From Deltaproteobacteria bacterium (GTDB lineage: Bacteria > Myxococcota_A > Polyangia > DRWM01 > JAAZOP01): DNA of 32,129 bases. Location: NCBI GenBank assembly GCA_016218815.1, contig JACRCX010000041.1, forward strand, positions 1 through 32,129. Direction: 5' to 3'. Of this stretch, positions 23,268 through 30,599 are shown one piece after another. A program made the position numbers and the translations under genes. Within the stretch, counting starts at the first letter, position 1, and every line of letters begins with the position of its first letter. Below the pieces are notes generated by a model. That model saw nothing but the letters and a program-made list of their open reading frames with translations. It was not told where the DNA came from and made no database searches.

Positions 23268-26168
23268 CTACGGCTCGCTCGCAGCGGCGGCCACGGACTC
23301 GATGGCCACGGCGGCCAGCGCGGCGGCGTAGTCGAGGTCGATGTTCGCCATCGTGTCATGCGTGTCGTGGTAGCCCGCGCGGGAGATGTCGTAGTTCTCC
23401 ATGAACAGCACGACGGGGATGCCCGCGTCGGAGAAGATCTGGCCGTCGGTGTTGTACAGGGCGCTGCGGGGATCCCATTCCGGACGGATCTCGCCGCGCA
23501 GGAGCAGGTGCTCCGCGACTGGCGGGGGCTCCCGGCCGTCGGGCATGCGCACGGCGCGTCCACGGCCACACCGTCCGTCCGCGCGGTTGGCTTCCCGGGC
23601 GGTTTCGTTCCACCGCTGCGCGGCCTCGTGGGCCAGCCGCGCCAGCCTGGCCGAGCCTTCGCCTTCGCCCGGCGCGATTTGGAACACGTCGCGGTCGCGA
23701 TCGTGGTTGTGGCCGATCATGTCCAGCACGAACGCGCCTGCCAGGCGAACGTCGGGCAGTTCGATCGTGCGGCCGTGCTGCGCCTCCAGCCGCAGCTCGC
23801 CGCGCACGGCGGCGCGCACCAGCGCCCGGGCGCCCAGGCAGTCGGCGGGGAACTCCTCGCCGGTGAGGTGCACGAGCCAGACGGTTCGGGCGAGGCGTCC
23901 CTCGCGGCTCAGCGGCAGCAGGGCTTGGGCCGCTCCGAGCAGCGCGGCGGTCGCGGAGTGGTTGTCGTCGGCGCCCGCGGCCGCGGCGCGCAGCCGGTCG
24001 CCGCCCCGTGCCGGGTCGTACAGGTCCTCCATGTACGCGGTGTCGTAGTGGTCGGCCATCACGACCACCGAGCGCTGGTCGCGTCCCGGAATCACGACGA
24101 CGACGTTGCGCTCGGCGGCATCGTGCCCGTGGTTCGCGGCCCAGCCCTTCGACCAGGGCATGGCGAAGTCGGTCTCCCAGCGGAACCGCTGGTCGGCGAC
24201 GAAGGCGCGGCCTTCCATCCCGCAGTGCCGGATGCGCTCGCGGTGCTGCGCGTGCAGCCAGTCGGCCACCGCGTCCAGGTCGCGGCGTGGGGCGGGCTCG
24301 CGCCCCAGGCTGCGGCCGAGCGTTCCGCCGGCCCGCCCGGTGTTGGCGACCACGGGGTCCGCGTTGTCCTTGTCCCGCCACTCGCCCTCGGCCAAGGCCG
24401 CCATGTCGCGCCAGAGACGTTCCTCGAAGGTGCGCGAGGCGGTGTGGGTGAACGTGCCCGGCGGAGGTCCAGCTTCGCGGCCGGGGCGACGTTCCCCGTC
24501 CGGTGCCACGACGTGCCGGAGGGCGGCGGCGGCGCGCGCGCCTGCCGCGGCGTCCGCAGCGCGTGCGGCGAGGCCCGCGAGCCATCCCTCCAGATCGGTC
24601 TCGCGGCCGGCATCGAGGAGGGCGCGGGCGAGGGTCGGCTCGAGCGGCTGGCCGAGCAGCTCGGACCATTCCAGCAGGCGGCGCACGTTGGCGGCCGTGG
24701 TCAGTCGCGCATGGCCGGGATCGGCGTCGAAAGCGGTCGCGGCCTCACGATAGCCCGGCCGGTCGAGGAGGATGGGCATCAGCTCCAGGGAAGCGGCGCC
24801 CCGGCGTTCGGCCGTGACCACGCCCAGGGGCGCGGCGTCGGGCAGCGCCACGTCGCCCGACGCGGGATCGAGGCGCGCGACGAGCGGCCGGTGCCAGAAC
24901 AGCGCACGGCTTCCGGCCTGCATGGGTGGGAAGACGAAGCGGTAGCCGAACCGGCCCCCGGCATCGACGCGACGCACCGCGTCCGCCAACGCTTCGGGGC
25001 CGGCCGCCGGCCCGTCCAGGAGCGGCTCGTAGTCCTCCGTCCAGATCTGGACGTTGCGCGCCATCGGCTTGCCGTAGAGGCCCAGGTCGTCGGGCGCGGT
25101 CGAGAACAGGGCCGTCGTCACGCGGTCCGCGAACGGCTCGGCAGGCGTTTCCGTGTCCCGGGCCACCCGTTGGAAGCGGTGGCTGCGGACGACGTGATGG
25201 ACCAGGCGGTGGCCGTGGCTGCGGGCGAGCTCGCCGCCCGCCTGCTCGTCCAGCCACCCGGACTGCGGGATCCGCACGCCGTAGCTGGTCTCGCTGCGGG
25301 GGAACAGGTGCAGGAGCGGGACCTGCATCGCGTGGGGCAGGCCGGCGGCGAGCCTGCGATAGCCGCGGTGGTCCCAGAACACCAGCGAGCCGGGCCAGGG
25401 GACGAGGCGCAGGGCGCCGTGCAGGAACGCCTGCCGCGAGACGGCAGGCAGCCGGCCGAACGCCTCGAAGGTCAGCAGCGTCCGTACCGACGACAGCGGC
25501 TCGTTCTCGTCGAGCAGGAGCGGCCGGAGCCACGCCGGCAGCTCGCCCTCGTCCAGCTCCGGGCGTTCCGGGTCCGGCATGCGGCGCAGGACGCGGAGAC
25601 CGAGCCGGGCCAGCTCGGCCATCGTCTCGACGGCCGGCCGAGCGAGCAGCCAGGAGGCGAGGCGGCAGAAGTCCCGGGTGCCGCCCTCCGCGGCGAATCC
25701 CCGCCAGAAGGCGGAGGCGGGGCCGGTGTGGCTTCCGCCGAAGAGGGTCCAGCGCACGCGTCCCTTGTCGTCCTGCGTCCGGGAGAGGGCGAGCGGCAGG
25801 AGCAGGAAGAGGGGAGGGCGCGTCGCCGTCGAGACGCCGGCGGCCAGGTCGGCCGGCCAGGCCGGGTTGTCGCGCAGCAGCGCGTGCGAGAGGCCGTGGG
25901 AGCGGCCCGACGCCAGGTTCGCCAGCTCGCCCAGGACGTGGCGGGCGATCTTTTCCAGTCCGGGCCGCAGCTCCCGCGCCTCCTCGAACTCCGTGACGGC
26001 GACCCCGTCCGCGCCATGGGCGGGCGGCAGCAGCCGCTGCGGAGCGTGCGGCTTGAGCGCCACCCACGGCGGCGGCATGAACTCGGAATACGCGTGCAGC
26101 GGAAACCCTTCGGGCGAGCGGAAGAATGTCGCCGCCTCTCCCCGGATCCGTCGCCAGGCATCGGTCAT
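23268..26168 (-). CDS. M28-family zinc metallopeptidase with a large unassigned N-terminal part
   Basis: A 966-residue protein. The C-terminal 350 residues form an M28 aminopeptidase-like domain with the expected zinc-site residues: ADHYDTA (His/Asp, near residue 705), GADDNHSATAALL (bridging Asp), LTGEEFPAD (catalytic Glu and metal Glu), LDMIGHNHD (Asp) and YHDTHDTMANIDLDY (last His). The N-terminal roughly 600 residues match no family I recognise; they contain aromatic-rich patches such as LVFWDHRGYRRLAAGLP and VQIWTEDYEPLLDG and a hinge rich in Ala and Arg before the peptidase. No signal peptide is visible, so it is probably cytoplasmic. A strong AAGGAGGT eight bases before the ATG fixes the start. 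It is divergent from rubrerythrin across two palindromes. Substrate unknown. Confidence 0.8.
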   Translation of the reverse strand: MTDAWRRIRGEAATFFRSPEGFPLHAYSEFMPPPWVALKPHAPQRLLPPAHGADGVAVTEFEEARELRPGLEKIARHVLGELANLASGRSHGLSHALLRDNPAWPADLAAGVSTATRPPLFLLLPLALSRTQDDKGRVRWTLFGGSHTGPASAFWRGFAAEGGTRDFCRLASWLLARPAVETMAELARLGLRVLRRMPDPERPELDEGELPAWLRPLLLDENEPLSSVRTLLTFEAFGRLPAVSRQAFLHGALRLVPWPGSLVFWDHRGYRRLAAGLPHAMQVPLLHLFPRSETSYGVRIPQSGWLDEQAGGELARSHGHRLVHHVVRSHRFQRVARDTETPAEPFADRVTTALFSTAPDDLGLYGKPMARNVQIWTEDYEPLLDGPAAGPEALADAVRRVDAGGRFGYRFVFPPMQAGSRALFWHRPLVARLDPASGDVALPDAAPLGVVTAERRGAASLELMPILLDRPGYREAATAFDADPGHARLTTAANVRRLLEWSELLGQPLEPTLARALLDAGRETDLEGWLAGLAARAADAAAGARAAAALRHVVAPDGERRPGREAGPPPGTFTHTASRTFEERLWRDMAALAEGEWRDKDNADPVVANTGRAGGTLGRSLGREPAPRRDLDAVADWLHAQHRERIRHCGMEGRAFVADQRFRWETDFAMPWSKGWAANHGHDAAERNVVVVIPGRDQRSVVVMADHYDTAYMEDLYDPARGGDRLRAAAAGADDNHSATAALLGAAQALLPLSREGRLARTVWLVHLTGEEFPADCLGARALVRAAVRGELRLEAQHGRTIELPDVRLAGAFVLDMIGHNHDRDRDVFQIAPGEGEGSARLARLAHEAAQRWNETAREANRADGRCGRGRAVRMPDGREPPPVAEHLLLRGEIRPEWDPRSALYNTDGQIFSDAGIPVVLFMENYDISRAGYHDTHDTMANIDLDYAAALAAVAIESVAAAASEP

Positions 26169-26195
26169 GGCCCGACCTCCTTCCGCGCGGGCCGA

Positions 26196-26232
26196 CGATG
26201 TACCATCGGCGGCCGCCCGATGATAGCATCGG
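26196..26232. promoter_or_regulatory. Two operator-like palindromes in a divergent promoter
   Basis: CGATG-TAC-CATCG (26196-26208) and CCGATG-ATAG-CATCGG (26217-26232) share the half-site CGATG/CATCG and have centres 22-23 bp apart, about two helical turns. They fill the 98 bp gap between the divergent M28 peptidase and rubrerythrin genes, and overlap TACATC and TAGCAT stretches that could be -10 elements. A dimeric repressor binding side by side would explain the layout. Confidence 0.45.
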
Positions 26233-26266
26233 CGCGTTCGGGGGCGTCGGGGAGAGGGGGGAGAGG

Positions 26267-26767
26267 ATGGCCATGCACGACCAGATCCGCGACGCGCACC
26301 ACACCGTGTACGAGGCCGAGGCCAAGGCGGCCTTCCGGTTGCGCCTGTATGCCGACCGTGCCGACAAGGAAGGTTTTCCGCAGATCGCCAAACTCTTCCG
26401 GGCCATCTCCCGCTCGGAGGAGATCCACGGCGAGCGCAGCCTGCGGGCGCTGGAGCCGGTGCGCGACACGCAGGCGAACCTGGAAGCCTCCTTCGAGTCC
26501 GAGACGAAGGTCGCGGGGGTCGCCTACCAGAAGCTGATCCACCTGGCGAACGAGCTGGAGGACAAGGCCGCGGCGACCGTCTTCTCCCAGAGCCGCGACG
26601 TCGAGGCGACGCACGCGCGGCTGTACAAGGACATGCTGGAGCACCTGAGTGCGGAGCGGGAGACGACGTACCACGTGTGCACCGTGTGCGGTTACGTCGC
26701 CGACGGCACGCGGCCCGAGACCTGTCCGGTCTGCGGCGTCCCGGCCGGCAAGTTCATTCAGGTCTGA
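26267..26767 (+). CDS. Rubrerythrin
   Basis: A 166-residue non-haem di-iron protein that reduces hydrogen peroxide in anaerobes and microaerophiles. Seen: the four-helix ferritin-like domain with the di-iron ligands in YEAEAKAAF, SEEIHGE, FESETKVAGVAY and DVEATHARLY, and a C-terminal rubredoxin-like domain with the iron ligands CTVCGYVADGTRPETCPVC (two CxxC pairs). The length is slightly short of the usual 180-190 residues but no motif is missing. ATG at 26267 or 26273 can start it; the purine-rich GGGGGGAGAGG suits either. It sits across the palindrome-bearing promoter from the M28 gene and overlaps the convergent acyltransferase gene by 10 bp at its 3' end. Its presence supports exposure to low oxygen and fits beside the oxygen-sensitive Fe-S operon next door. 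Confidence 0.95.
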   Translation: MAMHDQIRDAHHTVYEAEAKAAFRLRLYADRADKEGFPQIAKLFRAISRSEEIHGERSLRALEPVRDTQANLEASFESETKVAGVAYQKLIHLANELEDKAAATVFSQSRDVEATHARLYKDMLEHLSAERETTYHVCTVCGYVADGTRPETCPVCGVPAGKFIQV

Positions 26768-27471
26768 GCGGCCGCGGCGCGCATGCGCCGTTCCACCTCG
26801 GCCATCGCCCCGTCCACGCCGCCGCCGAAGTCCGCGCGAACCGGATCGCAGATGAGCATGCGCAGCACGCCGCCGGTCTTGATCGTCCGCGCATGGCGCG
26901 GGAAGTGGTCGAAGGTGCCCCGGATGCACACCGGCACCACGGTCCGCCCCTCCTCGAAGAGGATGCGCAGCCCGCCGGCCTTGAACGGCTGGATCGTCCC
27001 GTCCGGCGAGCGGGTCCCCTCGGGGAAGATCAGGATCGGCCACGGCTCGGAGTCCCGCGCCGCCGTCCGGATGGCCTCCTTCGCCGTACGGCCCTTGCGG
27101 CGGTCGATGAGAATCGCGCGCCGTGCCAACCACTGGCCGATGACCGGCATCCAGATCAACTCCCGCTTGGCGACGAAGCGGAGCTGCGTGGGGAAGTGTC
27201 CGATGAGGATGGCCCAGTCGAGGTAGCTGGCGTGGGTGGAGGCGATGGCGTAGCGCTTGAGCCCCTCGACCTTCTCCGCGCCCTCGACACGGACGTCGAA
27301 GTCGAGATGCCGGAGCAGGCGTTGGGCGAGGAGGCGCGCGATCTGCTGCTCCATGACGGCGTCCGGTCCGTCGATCTGGACGAGGATGACGCGGAAGACG
27401 TGGTGGTAGCCCGAGATCGCGAGGGTCTGCGCGATCTGCCAGAGGCGGAGCGCTTCCTCTCCGAGCTTCAT
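26758..27471 (-). CDS. PlsC-type 1-acyl-glycerol-3-phosphate acyltransferase
   Basis: A 237-residue acyltransferase of the LPLAT family, which transfers acyl chains to lysophospholipid-type acceptors at the membrane face. Seen: the catalytic HX4D motif THASYLD (about residues 78-84), FPEGTRS (about 148-154, glycerol-phosphate binding) followed by IQPFKAGGL, and VVPVCIRG (motif IV). The N-terminal 60 residues have no obvious membrane helix, so attachment may be peripheral. ATG 27469-27471 follows GGGAGGGG. It lies 47 nt behind the SCP2 gene on the same strand and is probably the last gene of the Fe-S operon; its stop overlaps the rubrerythrin end. Whether it makes ordinary phosphatidic acid or acts on another acceptor supplied by the operon cannot be told. 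Confidence 0.88.
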   Translation of the reverse strand: MKLGEEALRLWQIAQTLAISGYHHVFRVILVQIDGPDAVMEQQIARLLAQRLLRHLDFDVRVEGAEKVEGLKRYAIASTHASYLDWAILIGHFPTQLRFVAKRELIWMPVIGQWLARRAILIDRRKGRTAKEAIRTAARDSEPWPILIFPEGTRSPDGTIQPFKAGGLRILFEEGRTVVPVCIRGTFDHFPRHARTIKTGGVLRMLICDPVRADFGGGVDGAMAEVERRMRAAAAQT

Positions 27472-27518
27472 CGTCCCCTCCCTGGTCGCGTGCGGGGCGC
27501 CCGCTCCGGGGCGCGGTC

Positions 27519-27842
27519 TCACGGCTGCTTGAAGATCGCCTGCATCTTGGCGGCCAGGATCATGTCGCCCTTGACCTTCAGCTTGCCCGTCGCGAAGGCC
27601 ATCATCCCGCCCATCTTGCCCTCGGCCATGGCCAGGTAGTGTTCGGTCTTCATCGTGATCGTCACGCCGGGCTTCTCGTGCTGCCCCTCGCCGACCGTGA
27701 GCTTCCCGTCGGCGATGGCCGCGTACCACTTGCCGCCACCGTCGCCGACGATGTCGAACTGGTACACCGCGTTCATCCCCTTGGCCGCCTCGGGCTTGAA
27801 CGACGCCGGCATGTTCTCGAATGTCTCGCGTACCGTGGTCAT
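27519..27842 (-). CDS. SCP2 sterol/lipid-binding domain protein
   Basis: A 107-residue single-domain SCP2-like protein, a fold with a hydrophobic tunnel that binds fatty acyl-CoAs, sterols or other lipids. Seen: the family pattern NAVYQFDIVGDGGGKWYAAIADGKLTV, VTITMKTEHYLAMAEGKMGGMMAFATGKLKVKGD and a final MILAAKMQAIFK helix. It has no catalytic domain attached. Its ATG shares ATGA (27839-27842) with the upstream ATPase stop and is preceded by AAGGAGG at seven bases, so it is translated strongly and in step with the reductase subunits. Its place between a radical Fe-S enzyme and an acyltransferase suggests it carries the hydrophobic CoA ester or lipid product; that is inference. Confidence 0.9.
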   Translation of the reverse strand: MTTVRETFENMPASFKPEAAKGMNAVYQFDIVGDGGGKWYAAIADGKLTVGEGQHEKPGVTITMKTEHYLAMAEGKMGGMMAFATGKLKVKGDMILAAKMQAIFKQP

Positions 27843-28684
27843 GACGAGCCTCCTTCCCCGAGCGACGACCGGCGCTCGCCGGCGCCGCGGTCCCCGCGTT
27901 TCGCCTTCTTCTCCGCCAGCTCCCGCGCGAAGATGGCCGCGCCGAGCGCGCCGACGATCTGCGGTTCGGGCGGGATGCGCGCCTCGACCCCCAACGCCCG
28001 CTCCAGGCGCCGCACGACTCCCACGTTCTTGGCGATGCCGCCCGTGATCGCGAACTCGGGCTCCAGGCCGACCCGCTTGACCAGGCCCAGCACGCGGCTG
28101 GCCAGCGCCGTGCAAGCGCCCGCCAGGATCTCGCTCTTCGGCGTCGCCTCGCGCTGGTAGGAGAGGATCTCCGAGCGGGCGAAGACGACGCAGGTGCTGC
28201 TGACCGGCACGCCGTCGCCGGGCGCTTCGAGCGCCAGGGGTCCGAGGTCCTCCAGGCGGATCTTGAGCAGGTCGGCGACGATGCCCATGGAGCGGCCGGC
28301 ACCGGCGGCGCACTTGTCGTTCATCACGAAGCTGGTCACCTTGCCCGTCCCGTCGCAGCGGATGGCCTTGCAGTCCTGTCCGCCCATGTCGAGGATGGTG
28401 CGCACGCCGGGCACGAGCCGGTTGGCACCCTTGGCGTGGCAGGAGATTTCGCTCACGTTGCGCTGGGCGAACGGGACGACGATCCGCCCGTAGCCCGTCG
28501 AGACGATCGCCGTCATGTCGTCCAGCCCGAGCCCCGCCTTGGCCAGCGCGGCGTGCGCCACGGTCGTCGCCGTCTCGACGCTGTCCGGACCGGTGAGGAT
28601 CACCTCCCAGGCCAGGATCTCGCCGTCCCGCAGGACGACCGCCTTGCCGGTCAGCGAGCCGACATCGACGCCGAGCGTGATCAC
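27839..28684 (-). CDS. BcrA/BcrD-HgdC type ATPase (activator) subunit 2
   Basis: A 281-residue ASKHA-fold ATPase that uses ATP to push electrons at very low potential into a partner Fe-S subunit. Seen: phosphate-binding GVDVGSLTGKAVV (5-17), the family segment SCHAKGANRL and LDMGGQDCKAI (98-107), and the two cysteines that hold the [4Fe-4S] cluster shared between two protomers, Cys125 in NDKCAAGAG and Cys165 in SSTCVVFARSEI, then ITGGIAKNVGV. The GTG start forms GTGA with the preceding activator stop; its own stop forms ATGA with SCP2. This is the more typical of the two activators. The Arg/Glu-rich tail after about residue 255 is probably disordered. It likely pairs with the neighbouring activator rather than forming a homodimer. 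Confidence 0.9.
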   Translation of the reverse strand: MITLGVDVGSLTGKAVVLRDGEILAWEVILTGPDSVETATTVAHAALAKAGLGLDDMTAIVSTGYGRIVVPFAQRNVSEISCHAKGANRLVPGVRTILDMGGQDCKAIRCDGTGKVTSFVMNDKCAAGAGRSMGIVADLLKIRLEDLGPLALEAPGDGVPVSSTCVVFARSEILSYQREATPKSEILAGACTALASRVLGLVKRVGLEPEFAITGGIAKNVGVVRRLERALGVEARIPPEPQIVGALGAAIFARELAEKKAKRGDRGAGERRSSLGEGGSS

Positions 28685-29466
28685 GACGCACCTCCCCGTG
28701 CCGCGGCCAAGAGGGCGGCGCCGAGCGCGTTGACCGTCCGGGGCTCGGCCGGCACGACCACTGGAAGCTTCGCCAGCTCCTCGAGCTGCGTCGTGATGCC
28801 GACGTTGAGCGCCATCCCGCCCACGGCCAGGAGCGGCTGCTCGAGCCCCACTCGCCCGGCCAGGCTGAAGATGCGCGCCGCGATGGCGCGGTGCAGTCCG
28901 CGCAGGATGTCCTCGCGCGGCGTGCGCCGGTGCACCAGCGAGACGACCTCCGACTCGGCGAAGGCGACGCACATCGACGTGATCGCCACGTCCGCCGACG
29001 ATCGCAGCGACAGCGGACCGATCTCCTCGATCGGCACCTTGAGCACCGCGGCGATGGCGTCGAGGAAGACCCCCGTTCCCGCGGCGCACTTGTCGTTGAG
29101 GGCGTACTCGAGGATCTCGCCGCGCTGGTCGAGCTTCACGGCGCGGGTGCTCTCGGCGCCCAGGTCGAGCACGACCCGTGCGCCGGGGTGGGCGAACGCC
29201 GCGCCCCGCGCCGCGCACAGCACGTCCGTCGCCGTCTCGTGCGGGAGCCGGAGCGCCTTGCGTCCCGCGCCGGTGACGGTGAGCGCCGCGAGGTCGCCCA
29301 GCGTCGCGCCCGACGGCGCCAGCGCCTCGCGCAGGGCGCGCTCGGCCGCGGCGCCGCTGTCATCCCCGGTGGGCACGACGGCCGACCCGCACGGTGCGCC
29401 GTCGCGCACGGCGACGGCCTTGGTCCACAGGGCGCCCATGTCGAGTCCGGCCGCAAGGCTCGTCAT
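28681..29466 (-). CDS. BcrA/BcrD-HgdC type ATPase (activator) subunit 1
   Basis: A 261-residue ATPase of the same family as its downstream neighbour but clearly different in sequence. Seen: GLDMGALWTKAV (7-18; the usual Ser after Gly is Ala), LDLGAESTRAV (100-110) in place of LDIGGQDxK, and the cluster cysteines Cys127 (NDKCAAGTG) and Cys166 (SMCVAFAESEV), positions that coincide with the cysteines known in the 2-hydroxyglutaryl-CoA dehydratase activator HgdC. The family AKGA segment is replaced by CAARGA. Two unlike activator subunits are the mark of class I benzoyl-CoA reductases (BcrA plus BcrD), whereas dehydratases use one homodimeric activator. ATGA overlap upstream, GTGA overlap downstream. 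Confidence 0.88.
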   Translation of the reverse strand: MTSLAAGLDMGALWTKAVAVRDGAPCGSAVVPTGDDSGAAAERALREALAPSGATLGDLAALTVTGAGRKALRLPHETATDVLCAARGAAFAHPGARVVLDLGAESTRAVKLDQRGEILEYALNDKCAAGTGVFLDAIAAVLKVPIEEIGPLSLRSSADVAITSMCVAFAESEVVSLVHRRTPREDILRGLHRAIAARIFSLAGRVGLEQPLLAVGGMALNVGITTQLEELAKLPVVVPAEPRTVNALGAALLAAARGGAS

Positions 29467-30599
29467 GGCTGCTCCACCATCTCGAGGAACGCCTGGATGC
29501 GCGTGCGGAGCTGGCCGAAGCCCGAGCGGTCGTGCCCGACCTCCAGGATGGTGAGCGGCACGTTGCGGGCCTCGAGCCGCTTGCGCAGCGGCTGGGACTC
29601 GTGCAGGAAGGGGTGGCAGTACTTGAGGTTGAACTGGACCACCGCGTCGGCGTGGAACTCGTCGACCATCGCCAGGATGCGGTCGAAGCGCGCCTCGGTC
29701 GGGAAGGTGCAGGCGCACAGCGTGCGCTTGTTGAGCATGCGCCAGAGGGCGTCGAGGGGCTCACCGTCGGTCCCGACGGGGTGTGCGAACCAGCGGCTGG
29801 TGGTGCACAGGTCGTCGGCGACGACGAGGCCGCCGACCTCCTCGATCAGCTCCAGCAGCGCTGGGTCGTCGAGAGCGCTGCCGGTGACCAGGATGCGGGG
29901 ACCGAAGCGATCCGGCGGCTCCGACGAGCGCAGCTCGTCGAGGAGGCGGCGCAGCAGGGTGTTGGCGCGGTCCTTGGGCAGGATCGAGGCCGCGAACGCC
30001 GCCACGAAGGCCTCGGGGCCCGTCAGCCGCGGGGGATCCTCGCGCCGCAGGCCGTACAGCTCGGTCAACAGCGCACGGGTCTCGTCGTACAGCCTGGTCG
30101 CCTCGCGCAAGCCCTCCGGGGTCACGGGCTTGCCGGAGACGGCCTCCGCGCGCGCCTGGAAGCGCCGCAGCTCCTCCAGGAAGAATTGGCGGTTTCCGTC
30201 TTCCAGCAGTTTCTGGGGGTTGTTCACGAGGTGGACGGGGGTGCCGGGCATGCACTGGGGCCAGACGTCAAGCAGCCGGCGGGTGATGTCGCAGGTGTTG
30301 GAAAGGGCGAGCAGATCGAGGAACGCGAGGCGGCCGTCGAGGGCGTGATCGAGGAGGTTGCGGACGTACTCGCAGGTGCACGGCTGCAGCCACGCGTCGG
30401 CGAGCCTTACCGGCTCGGGCGAGCCGGGAAGAGGGTAGGGCAGCATGCCGGCCGCCCAGAGGATCTCCTCGGGGGCGAAGAGGCAGCGCACGCCGGCGAC
30501 CTTGCCGCCGGCGGCCTTCCAGGCGCGGGGGATCGTCGCGGGGTCGCGCACGACGGCCCGGAGCTCGTCGAGGACGGGGGGACGAGCGGGGCCGGTCAT
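29463..30599 (-). CDS. 2-hydroxyacyl-CoA dehydratase/benzoyl-CoA reductase family subunit (smaller)
   Basis: A 378-residue subunit of the HgdB/BcrB-BcrC fold, which holds an Fe-S cluster that delivers single electrons to a CoA thioester. Seen: CLFAPEEILWAAGMLPYPL near residue 39 (the family P-x-E-L-hydrophobic start), the cysteines PCTC (74, 76) and NTCD (103), DDLCTTSRW (about 275), and the C-terminal LKYCHPFLHESQPLRKRL followed by LTILEVGHDRSGFGQLRTRIQAFLEM, the family ending. It pairs with the larger homologue just upstream, its start sharing ATGA (30596-30599) with that gene's stop. Size and order resemble the BzdN/BzdO-type reductase subunits, though benzoyl-CoA as substrate is not proven by sequence. 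Confidence 0.85.
   Translation of the reverse strand: MTGPARPPVLDELRAVVRDPATIPRAWKAAGGKVAGVRCLFAPEEILWAAGMLPYPLPGSPEPVRLADAWLQPCTCEYVRNLLDHALDGRLAFLDLLALSNTCDITRRLLDVWPQCMPGTPVHLVNNPQKLLEDGNRQFFLEELRRFQARAEAVSGKPVTPEGLREATRLYDETRALLTELYGLRREDPPRLTGPEAFVAAFAASILPKDRANTLLRRLLDELRSSEPPDRFGPRILVTGSALDDPALLELIEEVGGLVVADDLCTTSRWFAHPVGTDGEPLDALWRMLNKRTLCACTFPTEARFDRILAMVDEFHADAVVQFNLKYCHPFLHESQPLRKRLEARNVPLTILEVGHDRSGFGQLRTRIQAFLEMVEQP

Noticed and set aside
27639..29554. Plus-strand frames opposite the activator and SCP2 genes
   Set aside because: No family features; the minus-strand genes interlock by 4 nt overlaps and carry conserved cysteine motifs.
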